Shown: positions 1 to 8,313 of the stretch, one piece after another
How the letters are laid out: the number at the start of each line of letters is the position of its first letter
Numbering within the stretch: the stretch's first letter is position 1
Assembly (NCBI GenBank): GCA_046349515.1
Contig: JAXMCE010000005.1
Location: 176,624 to 240,623 of the forward strand
From: JBGPGW01 sp046349515
GTDB taxonomy: Bacteria > Pseudomonadota > Alphaproteobacteria > CADEGL01
Direction of reading: 5' to 3'
DNA length: 64,000 nucleotides
Translations under genes and position numbers: made by a program
Notes under the pieces: model-generated
Database searches by the model: none
Told to the model about the DNA's origin: nothing
Seen by the model: the letters and a program-made list of their open reading frames with translations, nothing else

Positions 1-231
1 GATGAGGCCTGCCAGTGCCCTTCTTGCCGGGCATACAGCCGCGCCTACATCCACCACCTCGTGCGGTCGGAGGAAATACTGGGGATCGTGCTCCTGAGCT
101 GGCACAACCTTTTCTACTACCAGGACCTGATGCGCGAGATCCGGGCCTCGATCGAGGCCGATCGGTTCGCGGCCTTCGCCGCTCTGTTCGAAGAGGAGCG
201 GACGCGGGGCGATGTCGAGCCGATCCAGTAA
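1..231 (+). CDS. tgt: Queuine tRNA-ribosyltransferase, C-terminal fragment
   Basis: This is the last 76 codons of tRNA-guanine transglycosylase; the 5' part lies outside the window. The enzyme exchanges G34 of tRNAs with GUN anticodons for the queuosine precursor base preQ1. The fragment starts in frame at base 1 and shows the zinc-binding end of the family: a CQCPSC cluster near its start, and the conserved HNLFYYQDLMREIR stretch that supplies the final His ligand. It ends at TAA 229-231. Downstream queF and queG act in the same pathway, which supports the call. Confidence 0.93.
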   Translation, partial: DEACQCPSCRAYSRAYIHHLVRSEEILGIVLLSWHNLFYYQDLMREIRASIEADRFAAFAALFEEERTRGDVEPIQ

Positions 232-293
232 CCGCCGGAGGTCTCCGGCGATTTGGCTTGGAGCCGCGCGCCTTCGAATCGTAGTCTCGGGTC

Positions 294-758
294 ATGAAAA
301 TCGCCCAACGCAAGCGGCTGACGCAGCTTGGCCGGCCGACCGCTCTCCCGGCTTCGCCCGAGCGAGCGATCCTCGAACGCGTGCCGAATCCGGAGCCGGG
401 GACGACCTATCTCGTGCGCTTCACCTGCCCGGAATTCACCTGCCTTTGCCCGATCACGGGCCAGCCCGATTTCGCGCAGCTGGTGATCGACTACGTGCCG
501 CGCGCGCACCTCGTCGAGAGCAAGTCCTTGAAGCTTTACCTCGGCTCGTTCCGCAACCACGGCGCGTTCCACGAAGCGACGACCCTCGCGATCGCGAAGC
601 GGTTGGAGAAGACGCTCAAGCCCCGTTGGCTTAGGATCGGCGGCTACTGGTATCCGCGCGGAGGGATGCCGATCGATGTCTTCTATCAAAGCGGCCCGCC
701 GCCCAAGGGCCTCTGGCTCCCCGACCAAGGTGTCGCGGCCTACCGCGGGCGCGGCTAA
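294..758 (+). CDS. queF: NADPH-dependent 7-cyano-7-deazaguanine reductase
   Basis: QueF reduces the nitrile of preQ0 to the aminomethyl group of preQ1 with two NADPH, giving the substrate of Tgt. At 154 aa it is the short, unimodular type. The nucleophilic Cys is Cys52 in TCLCPITGQPD, with the partner Asp59, and the family motif ESKSLKLYL lies at residues 75-83. It starts 62 bases after tgt, and queG starts inside its 3' end, so the three are probably co-transcribed. Function is confidently assigned from the motifs and the neighbours. Confidence 0.95.
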   Translation: MKIAQRKRLTQLGRPTALPASPERAILERVPNPEPGTTYLVRFTCPEFTCLCPITGQPDFAQLVIDYVPRAHLVESKSLKLYLGSFRNHGAFHEATTLAIAKRLEKTLKPRWLRIGGYWYPRGGMPIDVFYQSGPPPKGLWLPDQGVAAYRGRG

Positions 759-1911
759 CCGCTCGAATCCGATCGATCTCAAGTCGTCGCTGCGCGACAG
801 GGCACTGGCGCTCGGCTTCGATGCGATCGGCTTCGCGCCGGCCGCATTGGGCGAAGAAGCCAAGGCCGGCCTCAAGGATTATCTCGCGCGCGGCTATCAC
901 GGCGACATGGGTTGGCTCGAAGGCGAGCGGCGCAGCGACCCGCGCACCCTGTGGCCCGCGGCGCGAACGGCCGTCGTGCTGGGGCTCAATTACGGACCGG
1001 CCGAGGAGCCGCTCGACGGTCTCGCGCGGCGCGATTGCGGGAACGTTTCGGTCTACGCCCGCGGGCGCGACTACCACGACGTGATGAAGCGGCGCTTGAA
1101 GACGCTCGCCCGATGGCTCGCCGAGGAAGCCGGCGCCGAGGTCAAGGTGTTCGTCGATACGGCGCCGCTCATGGAGAAGCCGATCGCCATGCGCGGCGGA
1201 ATCGGCTGGCAGGGCAAGCACACGAATTTGGTTTCCCGGCGGTTCGGCTCGTGGCTGTTCCTGGGCGCGGTGCTCACGACACTCGATCTCGCGCCGGACG
1301 GAGACGAGGCGGATCATTGCGGCGAATGTCGGCGCTGTCTCGATGTTTGTCCGACGAACGCCTTCCCCGCACCTTACCGGTTGGACGCGCGGCGGTGCAT
1401 CTCCTACCTCACGATCGAGCACAAGGGGCATATCGGCCGCGAATTCCGCGCCGCGATCGGCAACCGGATCTATGGCTGCGATGACTGCCTCGCCGTCTGT
1501 CCATGGAACAAGTTCGCCTCGGCCACGCGCGAAGCGGCCTTCGCGCCGCGCTCGGAGCTCGTGGCGCCGCGTCTCGGCGAGTTGGCCCGGCTGGATGACG
1601 CCGCATTCCGGAACGTTTTCTCGGGCTCGCCGATCAAACGCATCGGACGCGACCGGTTCGTGCGCAACGTGATGATCGCGCTCGGTAACAGCCGTGACGG
1701 CAGTCTCGTGTCCGCCGCCGTCGAGCGCCTCGGCGACCCATCGCCCCTCGTGCGGGCTATGGCGGTCTGGGCACTCGGCAGACTCGTCGATGGCGCGGCG
1801 TTCGCGGCGCTTCGCGAGAAGCACGCCGCGGCCGAGCCCGATGATGCCGTGCGCACCGAGTGGGCGGAGCGGCCGTCGCGCGAGGCGCGCGGTCATCCAG
1901 CCGGCGATTGA
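676..1911 (+). CDS. queG: Epoxyqueuosine reductase
   Basis: QueG is the cobalamin and iron-sulfur enzyme that reduces epoxyqueuosine to queuosine in tRNA, the last step of the pathway. The protein has the N-terminal QueG domain with VDTAPLMEK and GWQGKHTNL motifs, two 4Fe-4S ferredoxin motifs (CGECRRCLDVCP and CDDCLAVCP, each completed by a further Cys), and a C-terminal HEAT-like stretch. From ATG 676 it is 411 aa, with an Arg/Ala-rich N-terminus of about 35 residues that the family usually lacks and that overlaps queF by 83 bp. GTG 730 is a plausible alternative start; homology begins near LKSSLRDRALALGFDA. Confidence 0.93.
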   Translation: MSSIKAARRPRASGSPTKVSRPTAGAANRSNPIDLKSSLRDRALALGFDAIGFAPAALGEEAKAGLKDYLARGYHGDMGWLEGERRSDPRTLWPAARTAVVLGLNYGPAEEPLDGLARRDCGNVSVYARGRDYHDVMKRRLKTLARWLAEEAGAEVKVFVDTAPLMEKPIAMRGGIGWQGKHTNLVSRRFGSWLFLGAVLTTLDLAPDGDEADHCGECRRCLDVCPTNAFPAPYRLDARRCISYLTIEHKGHIGREFRAAIGNRIYGCDDCLAVCPWNKFASATREAAFAPRSELVAPRLGELARLDDAAFRNVFSGSPIKRIGRDRFVRNVMIALGNSRDGSLVSAAVERLGDPSPLVRAMAVWALGRLVDGAAFAALREKHAAAEPDDAVRTEWAERPSREARGHPAGD

Positions 1912-1971
1912 ACCCGCGCCGCGGATCACGGACAATTCGCCGGCGGGGCACGGAACAAGAGGAGCAAGGTC

Positions 1972-3144
1972 ATGGGTCCGCTGAAAGGTCTCAAGGTCGT
2001 CGAGCTGGCCGGCATCGGCCCGGGGCCATTCTGCGCCATGCTGCTGTCCGACATGGGCGCCGAGGTCATCCGGATCGACCGGCGCGAGCCATCCGGCCTC
2101 GGCGTGCAGCGTCCCCATCGCCTCGATCTCCTCAATCGCGGACGGCGGTCGATCGCGGTCGATCTGAAACATCCGAAGGGCGTGGACACGGTGTTGCGCC
2201 TTGCGGCGAGCGCGGATGCGCTGATCGAGCCGTTCCGTCCGAAGGTCGCCGAGCGTCTCGGCGTGGGTCCCGAGGAATGCTGGAAGCGCAACCCGCGCCT
2301 CGTCTACGGGCGGATGACGGGCTGGGGGCAGACGGGACCGCTCGCCGAAGTCGCGGGCCATGACCTCAACTACATCGCGCTGTCGGGCGCGCTCCACGCC
2401 ATTGGCCCCAAGGATGGCCGGCCCGTGCCGCCCCTGAACCTCGTCGGCGACTATGGCGGCGGCGCGCTCTACCTGGCATTCGGCATCATGGCGGCGGTCT
2501 GGGAGGCGCAACGGTCCGGCAAGGGCCAGGTCGTCGACGTGGCGATGGTCGAGGGTGCTGCCTCGCTCGCCACAGGGTTCTGGGGGATGATGGCGGCCGG
2601 TATGTGGACCGAGACGCGCGAATCGAACATCCTCGACGGCGCCGCGCCCTTCTACGGAACCTACGAGACGAAGGACGGCAAGTACGTCTCGCTCGGCTCG
2701 ATCGAAGCCAAGTTCTATACGCTCATGCTGGAGAAGCTGGGCCTCGCGGGCGAAACACTGCCGAAGCAGATGGACAAGAGCAGCTGGTCGGCATTGCGCG
2801 CGCGCGTGGCCTCCATCATCAAGACCAAGACGCGCGACGAATGGTGCCAGATCATGGAAGGCACCGACGTGTGCTTCGCGCCCGTACTCTCGTTCTCAGA
2901 GGCGCCCAACCATCCGCATAACAAGGCGCGCGGCAGCTTCGTCGAAATCGACGGAATCGTGCAACCGGCTCCCGCGCCCAAGTTCAGTCGCACCAAATCC
3001 GCCGTCCAGCGCGGGCCGGCCGAGCCCGGCGAGCATACCGAGGAAGCGTTGCGCGATTGGGGATTCAGTGCCGACGAGATCGCGGCCTTGAGCAAGGCCG
3101 GAGCCATCGGATGGCACCAGGCGCGCGCCGGCGCCGCCGATTGA
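1972..3144 (+). CDS. CaiB/BaiF family alpha-methylacyl-CoA racemase-like protein
   Basis: This 390-aa protein is a class III CoA-transferase fold member of the alpha-methylacyl-CoA racemase branch. His130 (GHDLNY), Asp160 (VGDYGGG) and Glu245 (GSIEAKFY) have the same mutual spacing as the catalytic His126, Asp156 and Glu241 of the Mycobacterium racemase. That favours epimerisation at C2 of a 2-methylacyl-CoA over CoA transfer. The start follows a purine-rich stretch (agaggagcaaggtc). It begins the catabolic region just after queG. The true acyl substrate is unknown, and a transferase role on a carnitine-like acyl group is the main alternative. Confidence 0.85.
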   Translation: MGPLKGLKVVELAGIGPGPFCAMLLSDMGAEVIRIDRREPSGLGVQRPHRLDLLNRGRRSIAVDLKHPKGVDTVLRLAASADALIEPFRPKVAERLGVGPEECWKRNPRLVYGRMTGWGQTGPLAEVAGHDLNYIALSGALHAIGPKDGRPVPPLNLVGDYGGGALYLAFGIMAAVWEAQRSGKGQVVDVAMVEGAASLATGFWGMMAAGMWTETRESNILDGAAPFYGTYETKDGKYVSLGSIEAKFYTLMLEKLGLAGETLPKQMDKSSWSALRARVASIIKTKTRDEWCQIMEGTDVCFAPVLSFSEAPNHPHNKARGSFVEIDGIVQPAPAPKFSRTKSAVQRGPAEPGEHTEEALRDWGFSADEIAALSKAGAIGWHQARAGAAD

Positions 3145-3199
3145 CGACGATCACCCATCGAATCGACCGTACACCGCTCATGAATCCCAGGGGGAATGC

Positions 3200-4486
3200 A
3201 TGATCACGTCCAAGGACATCAAGATGAACCAGCACGACCGGCTTGCCTTCTCGCTCGGCGAGTACAGGCGGCGGATCGATGCGGCCTTAAAGGGCATGGA
3301 GGCCCGCGGCGTCGAAGTGCTTTTGGTGCGCACGCCGGAGAACATCGCCTACCTCACCGGCTACGTGACGCCGGGCTACTACGGCTATCACTGTCTCATC
3401 CTCGCACTCGACCAGGCGCCGACGCTCGTCTTGCGCTATCTCGAACAGACCAATGTCTTCGAATATTCCTGGCTCACGGATTCCGTCCCGGTGACGGATG
3501 ACCGCATCCCTTACGAGGTGACGATCGACACGTTGCGGGCGCGCGGTCTCGCGAACAAGCGCATCGGCGTCGAGAAGACGTCGTTCTTCTCGACGATCGA
3601 GGAGTACGAAGGTATTCGCGGCAAGCTGCCGGAGGCCAACTTCGTCGACGGCTCCGGCATCATCGAATGGGTAAGGGTCATCAAGTCGCCCGAGGAGCTC
3701 GCGCTCATGACGCGCTGCGCCAAGGTGCTCGACCATGGCTCGCGCGCGGGGCTTGACGCGCTCAAGGCCGGCACGACCGAGGACATCATCGCGGCCGAGA
3801 TTCACCGCGAGCTCGTGAGCCGGGGGAGCGAGTACCCCGGGCTGCCGCACTTCATCGCCTCGGGCCCGCGCATCTCGGTCACGCATGCGACCTGGGAGGG
3901 CCGCAAGATCAAGAAGGGCGATCCCGTCTTCTACGAGTTGTCGGCGACGAAGCACCGTTACTCCGCCGCCATCATGTTCACGGCGTCCGACGGCGAGCCC
4001 GATGCGATCACGCGCAAGATGGCCGACACCTCGCTCGCAGCGCTCCATGCCGGCATGGCGGCCTTGAAGCCCGGCGTGCCGTGCGAAGAAGTCGACCGCG
4101 TCGTCCACGGCGAGTGGGTCAAGTCCGGGCTCGGTGAGTACCACCGGCACCGCGCGGCCTATTCGCTCGGCATGTGCTTTCCGCCGGATTGGGGCGAGGG
4201 GCATATCCTGTCGCTCAAGAAGGGCGAGAAGCGCCTCGTCCAGAAGGACATGGTGTTTCACATGGTGCCCGGCGCCTTTATCTACCGGAAGACCGGTGCC
4301 GGATTCAGCGCCACTTTGCACGTGACCGAAGACGGCTGCCGTGCGCTTTCGACCTATCCGGGCAAGTACATCGTCAAGGGCGGCGCGCGGCCAGCGACGG
4401 CCAAGCGGATCAAGGCGAAGAAAAAGACGCCGGCACGCAAGGCGGCGAGGCGAACGGCGAAGCGCGCGGCCGGGCGCCGTCGCTGA
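3200..4486 (+). CDS. Creatinase/ectoine-hydrolase-like M24 protein with basic C-terminal tail
   Basis: This 428-aa protein has the two-domain creatinase/prolidase layout: an N-terminal domain (PENIAYLTGY, residues 47-55) and an M24 'pita-bread' domain. The usual dinuclear metal site is absent. Aligned with the paralogue at 36120-37331, the first Asp is Glu246 and the second is Ala257, and the late Glu ligands fall at FHMVPG and FSATLHV. This matches metal-independent creatinase-type hydrolases. An FPPDWGEG motif (327-334) recalls ectoine hydrolase DoeA. Residues 394-428 form a Lys/Arg/Ala-rich tail unlike the rest. The substrate is probably a guanidino or cyclic amidine compound, which is inference. 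Confidence 0.8.
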   Translation: MITSKDIKMNQHDRLAFSLGEYRRRIDAALKGMEARGVEVLLVRTPENIAYLTGYVTPGYYGYHCLILALDQAPTLVLRYLEQTNVFEYSWLTDSVPVTDDRIPYEVTIDTLRARGLANKRIGVEKTSFFSTIEEYEGIRGKLPEANFVDGSGIIEWVRVIKSPEELALMTRCAKVLDHGSRAGLDALKAGTTEDIIAAEIHRELVSRGSEYPGLPHFIASGPRISVTHATWEGRKIKKGDPVFYELSATKHRYSAAIMFTASDGEPDAITRKMADTSLAALHAGMAALKPGVPCEEVDRVVHGEWVKSGLGEYHRHRAAYSLGMCFPPDWGEGHILSLKKGEKRLVQKDMVFHMVPGAFIYRKTGAGFSATLHVTEDGCRALSTYPGKYIVKGGARPATAKRIKAKKKTPARKAARRTAKRAAGRRR

Positions 4487-4526
4487 GAGCCGCATCATCC
4501 GTGATTCGTTCCGGACGAGACGCTCC

Positions 4527-5528
4527 ATGAGAGAGCCGATCGATGTCCTTCTCGTCGGCCTCGGCGTTGTCGGCCGCGAGGCCGCCCAGGCGATCCTCGG
4601 GCGGCCGGGCTTGCGCCTCGTGGGGGCCGTGGATGCGGACCCTGCGAAGGTGGGGCGCGATCTCGGTGAAATCCTCGGCCTTTCCCGTCGTCTCGACCTG
4701 CCGGTCGCAGCGGATTTGCGCGAGGCATTGCGGCGCCTCAAGGTCGAGATCGCGGTGCACTGCGTCAACACCCTGCTCGACGAGGCGGTCGAGCAGTTGG
4801 AGCCGTTGATCGAGGCTGGCGTCGACGTCGTCTCCGTGAACGAGCAGCTTGGCAACGCCCATGCTGCCAACCCGACCTTGGCCGGCCGCATCGATCATTT
4901 GGCGCGCGCGGCCGGCGTGACCATCCTCGGGACGGGCACGACTCCGGGCTTCACGTCGGATTATCTGATTCTGGCATTGACCGCCGCGTGCCGCGACGTG
5001 CGCCGCATTCGCTATCGCCGGACGAGCGACGTGCGGCCCTATCTCGGCGGCGTCGTCGGACGGCATTTCGGCCTCGGCCTGTCGCAAGCCGCGTTCGATC
5101 GCGGCTTGGCCAAGGGCGAGATCCTGGGCCATGTCGGATTTATCGAATCCGCCCACACGCTGGCTGCGCGGCTCGGCTGGCGCTTCGATGCCTTGGAACG
5201 CGCGGTTGTACCCCGTTACGACGCGACCGGTCGGTTCCTGGCGACTGTCACGTCGGTCCGAGGGATCGTGGCGGGTGCAGAGCGGTTGGCGCTCGAGATG
5301 ATCGCGAGCGTCGACGAGACGGCAGAGCGCTCGGATCACATCGAGATTGATGCGACCCCACCGGTCGACATGACCATCCGGCCGCAGGTGCCGAGCGTCC
5401 CCGTCACCGCCAACGCCGCCGTCAATGCCATCCCGCATGTGATGAACGCCGCGCCCGGCCTGATGACGCCCGGCGACCTGCCCCTGGTTCACGCATTGGA
5501 TTACGATGCGCGAACATTGCTGCGTTGA
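4527..5528 (+). CDS. DapB-fold NAD(P)-dependent dehydrogenase of unknown substrate
   Basis: This 333-aa protein begins with a Rossmann nucleotide-binding motif (VLLVGLGVVGREAA, about residues 7-20) and resembles the dihydrodipicolinate reductase / 2,4-diaminopentanoate dehydrogenase superfamily. A mid-protein GTGTTPGFTSDYL stretch is typical of that group. ATG 4527 is chosen because upstream in-frame codons overlap the preceding gene and encode basic low-complexity sequence. It lies between two creatinase-like genes on the same strand. A role on a diamino or amino-keto acid released by those hydrolases is inference. Confidence 0.72.
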   Translation: MREPIDVLLVGLGVVGREAAQAILGRPGLRLVGAVDADPAKVGRDLGEILGLSRRLDLPVAADLREALRRLKVEIAVHCVNTLLDEAVEQLEPLIEAGVDVVSVNEQLGNAHAANPTLAGRIDHLARAAGVTILGTGTTPGFTSDYLILALTAACRDVRRIRYRRTSDVRPYLGGVVGRHFGLGLSQAAFDRGLAKGEILGHVGFIESAHTLAARLGWRFDALERAVVPRYDATGRFLATVTSVRGIVAGAERLALEMIASVDETAERSDHIEIDATPPVDMTIRPQVPSVPVTANAAVNAIPHVMNAAPGLMTPGDLPLVHALDYDARTLLR

Positions 5529-5687
5529 GGATCGCGCGATCGACGCGCGTCCATGACCCTTTTCAAGCCCGCGCCGGCCCGTTACCCTCTCGCGCCTTCC
5601 GAAGCGTAGCGGGGCCCGCGCGAATCCCATTCGCGGCCGTGTGGCGGCGAACGCACGGGATCTCTGTCACAGCTCCAGGGGGAGTCC

Positions 5688-6869
5688 ATGGCGAAGTCGT
5701 TCAAATTGAACATGGTTGAGCACCACCGGCTCAACTTCACGCCCGCCGAGTACCGCCGCCGCTACGACGTCGTGACGGCCATGATGAAGAAGGAGGGCAT
5801 CGACGCCCTTCTCGTCCGCGGGCCAGAGAACATCTGCTACCTCACCGGCTACGAGACGCCAGGCTATTACGGCTACCACTGCCTCGTCCTGCCCTTGGGC
5901 GAGCAGCCGGTCATGGTGATGCGTAGTTTCGAGTCGCTCAACGTCTACGAGTACACCTGGCTGCCCGGGTTCACCGAGATCAAGGACTACCAGGTGCCGG
6001 CGGACGTGACCGCGGACGTGCTCAAGAAGCTCAAGCTCGGCAACGCCAAGATCGGCGTCGAGAAACGCGGCTGGTTCTTCAACGTCTCCGAATTCGAGAA
6101 CCTGAAGGGTCACTTCCCCAAGGCCAAAGTCGTCGATTCGACCCACATCGTCGAGGAGGCGCGCCTCATCAAGTCGGATGAGGAGCTCGAGACGATGCGG
6201 AAGGGTGGACGCATTCTTGACCGCGCGGTGCAGGCCGGTATCGACAAGGTCGCGGGCGGCGTCACCGACAACGAAGTCGCGGCGGAAGTCGAGCGGGTGC
6301 TCACCCTGAACGGCAGCCAGTACCCCGGCTTGCCGCCGTTCATTCTTTCGGGCGCACGCACCTGCCTGCCGCACCAGACCTGGCGGAACGAAATGATCCA
6401 GGAGGGTGATCCGGTCTATTTCGAGGTCTCGGCCAACATCAACCGCTACTCGACCGCGATCATGCGCTGCTGCAACGTGGGCGAGCCGCGCCCGACGGTG
6501 CGCAAGATGGCGGATGCGGTGATCGGCGGTCTCGAAGCGGCGATCGCCAAGATCAAGCCCGGCGTGACTTGCGAGCAGGTCGACAAGGCGGCGCGGGACG
6601 TCGTCAACAAGTCCGGGTTCGGCGAATACTTCCGGCACCGCACGGGCTACTCGATCGGTATCGCCTTCCCGCCGGATTGGGGTGAGGGGCAGATCCTGTC
6701 CTTGAAGCCGCGCGAGACGCGGAAGCTCGAGACCAACATGACCTTCCACATGGTGCCGCTGACGCTCAAGTATCGGGACTGCGGCATCGGGTTCAGCGCG
6801 ACGGTCCGTGTCACCAAGACAGGCTGTGAGGTGTTGAACGGCCTGCCGCGGAAGCTGATCATCAAATAG
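5688..6869 (+). CDS. Creatinase/ectoine-hydrolase-like M24 protein (second copy)
   Basis: This 393-aa protein is clearly paralogous to the product of 3200-4486: both share EYRRR, PENI.YLTGY.TPGYYGYHCL and an FPPDWGEG motif. It too lacks the M24 metal ligands (Glu and Ala replace the two Asp in YFEVSANINRYSTAIM, and HMVP replaces the Glu-containing motif), so a metal-free creatinase-type C-N hydrolysis is likely. Unlike the first copy it ends normally at LPRKLIIK without a basic tail. A good ribosome site (cagggggag) precedes ATG 5688. The two copies probably have different substrates. Confidence 0.8.
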   Translation: MAKSFKLNMVEHHRLNFTPAEYRRRYDVVTAMMKKEGIDALLVRGPENICYLTGYETPGYYGYHCLVLPLGEQPVMVMRSFESLNVYEYTWLPGFTEIKDYQVPADVTADVLKKLKLGNAKIGVEKRGWFFNVSEFENLKGHFPKAKVVDSTHIVEEARLIKSDEELETMRKGGRILDRAVQAGIDKVAGGVTDNEVAAEVERVLTLNGSQYPGLPPFILSGARTCLPHQTWRNEMIQEGDPVYFEVSANINRYSTAIMRCCNVGEPRPTVRKMADAVIGGLEAAIAKIKPGVTCEQVDKAARDVVNKSGFGEYFRHRTGYSIGIAFPPDWGEGQILSLKPRETRKLETNMTFHMVPLTLKYRDCGIGFSATVRVTKTGCEVLNGLPRKLIIK

Positions 6870-6929
6870 CGCGCGGCAACCCGCGCTCCACGTCGCGGTG
6901 CGCTCCGCGTGGGGCATGATGGTGAGATG

Positions 6930-6977
6930 CGGGGCCTCGTCCACGGTTTCCTTGCGGACGGGGCCCCGTTTCGTTTC
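6930..6977 (+). terminator. Possible rho-independent terminator
   Basis: A long GC-rich inverted repeat lies between the second M24 gene and the M20 hydrolase: CGGGGCC..GTCC at 6930-6942 can pair with GGAC..GGCCCCG at 6956-6968, followed by a T-rich stretch (gtttcgttt). The loop is rather long and the T run is interrupted, so termination may be partial. Confidence 0.4.
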
Positions 6978-7003
6978 GATGCGTGATGTGAAGGGAGGCG
7001 GCC

Positions 7004-8251
7004 ATGGCGGCATGGGAGTCACTGCGGATCAATCTTGATCGCTTGCGCTCGGACATCGAGGCGTTGTCCAAGATCGGCCGTGCGCCGGACGGCAACCTGA
7101 CGCGCCATGCGTTCTCCCCCTCCTACGAGGAAGCGCGCCGGTGGCTGAAGGGGCGCATGACCGCTTCCGGCATCGCGGCGCGTGACGATGCGGCGGGCAA
7201 TACCATCGGCCGCGTGGGGTCCGGCACCTCATGCGTCATGTCAGGATCGCACATCGACACGGTGCCCGATGGCGGGCCGCTCGATGGCGCCTTCGGCGTG
7301 CTCTCGGCGCTCGAATGCGCGCGGGTCATCAAGGAATCGGGGCTCAACCCGCCGCGCGGCTTCGAGGCCGTGGCTTTCGTCGATGAAGAAGGCCACTTCG
7401 TCAACTGCATGGGCTCGAAGGCCATGGTCGGCGCCCTCGAGAAGGACGACGTCATGACGGCCAAGAGCCCGACCGGCTCCGTCCTCACCGACTTCATGAC
7501 ACGAGCCGGCTTCGACCCCGCGCGCGCGACCGAGGCCAAGCGCAAGAAGGGTGAGATTGCGGCCTATGTCGAGCTCCACATCGAACAGGGGCCGGTCCTC
7601 GAATCGATTCAGCGCCCCATCGGTGTGGTCGAGGGCATCGTCGGACTCATCCATTCCGACATCACGTTCTACGGCGAACCCGATCACGCCGGGACGACGC
7701 CCATGGATTTGCGCAAGGACGCATTCACCGGCGCTTGCGAGTTCGTCTACAAGGCGCGGCGGATGGCGCTTCGTCGCGGCACGCCCCGGACACGCATCAC
7801 CTACGGGATCGTCAGGTCGAAGTCCCAGGCATCGAACATCGTTCCCTACGAGATCTATCTCCGGCAGGAGATCCGCGACACCGATCAGGCGCTGGTCAAC
7901 CGGCTCGTCAAGGCCAGCTACCGCCTGGCCGAGAAGGTCGCGGCGGATTACCGCCTCACGGTCAAGTACGAGCAGGCATCGGGCATCAAGGCGGCCCTCA
8001 TGGCGCCGCACGTCCAGGACACGATCGATAACGCGGCCAAGGCGCTCGGCCTCGCGACGCACCGCATGCCTTCAGGGGCAGGACATGACGCGCAGGTGAT
8101 CGCGCGCGTGGCGGACGCCGGCATGATCTTCGTGCCGAGCGAGGGCGGACGGAGCCACCGGCGCGACGAGTGGACGGACTGGACGCTTCTCGAGCAGGGC
8201 GCCAACGTCCTTCTCCAGTCGGTCCTGCGCCTCATGCACGCGCCTGGTTGA
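7004..8251 (+). CDS. M20-family N-carbamoyl-L-amino-acid / allantoate-type hydrolase
   Basis: This 415-aa zinc amidohydrolase belongs to the M20 hydantoinase/carbamoylase group, which cleaves ureido N-C bonds, releasing CO2 and ammonia or ureidoglycine-type products. Visible metal and catalytic motifs are GSHIDTVPDGG (His83, Asp85 base, Asp94), FVDEEGHF (Glu128/129), ELHIEQGP, GEPDHAGTTPM (dimerisation-domain His) and a C-terminal SGAGHDAQ with a later SHRRDE. It is the last plus-strand gene before a convergent minus-strand trio. With creatinase-like genes upstream, an N-carbamoyl substrate such as an N-carbamoyl amino acid fits, but substrate cannot be read from sequence. Confidence 0.87.
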   Translation: MAAWESLRINLDRLRSDIEALSKIGRAPDGNLTRHAFSPSYEEARRWLKGRMTASGIAARDDAAGNTIGRVGSGTSCVMSGSHIDTVPDGGPLDGAFGVLSALECARVIKESGLNPPRGFEAVAFVDEEGHFVNCMGSKAMVGALEKDDVMTAKSPTGSVLTDFMTRAGFDPARATEAKRKKGEIAAYVELHIEQGPVLESIQRPIGVVEGIVGLIHSDITFYGEPDHAGTTPMDLRKDAFTGACEFVYKARRMALRRGTPRTRITYGIVRSKSQASNIVPYEIYLRQEIRDTDQALVNRLVKASYRLAEKVAADYRLTVKYEQASGIKAALMAPHVQDTIDNAAKALGLATHRMPSGAGHDAQVIARVADAGMIFVPSEGGRSHRRDEWTDWTLLEQGANVLLQSVLRLMHAPG

Positions 8252-8313
8252 GCACACCCTGTTCGGGTGAGGGCGATCGCGGCGTCGGCGTGCTTGAGCG
8301 CGGTCGCTCTCGG

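Noticed and set aside
4379..4486. Basic tail of the first creatinase-like protein explained as a frameshift
   Set aside because: The other frames do not restore family-like sequence, and a similar basic tail occurs on the RidA protein at 19562, so a genuine tail is more likely.
4341..4526. Longer N-terminus for the DapB-fold dehydrogenase
   Set aside because: It would overlap the preceding gene by more than 140 bp and encode only Arg/Ala-rich shadow sequence of its basic tail.
8256..8275. CACCC/GGGTG hairpin between convergent genes as a terminator
   Set aside because: The stem is short and no T run follows on either strand.
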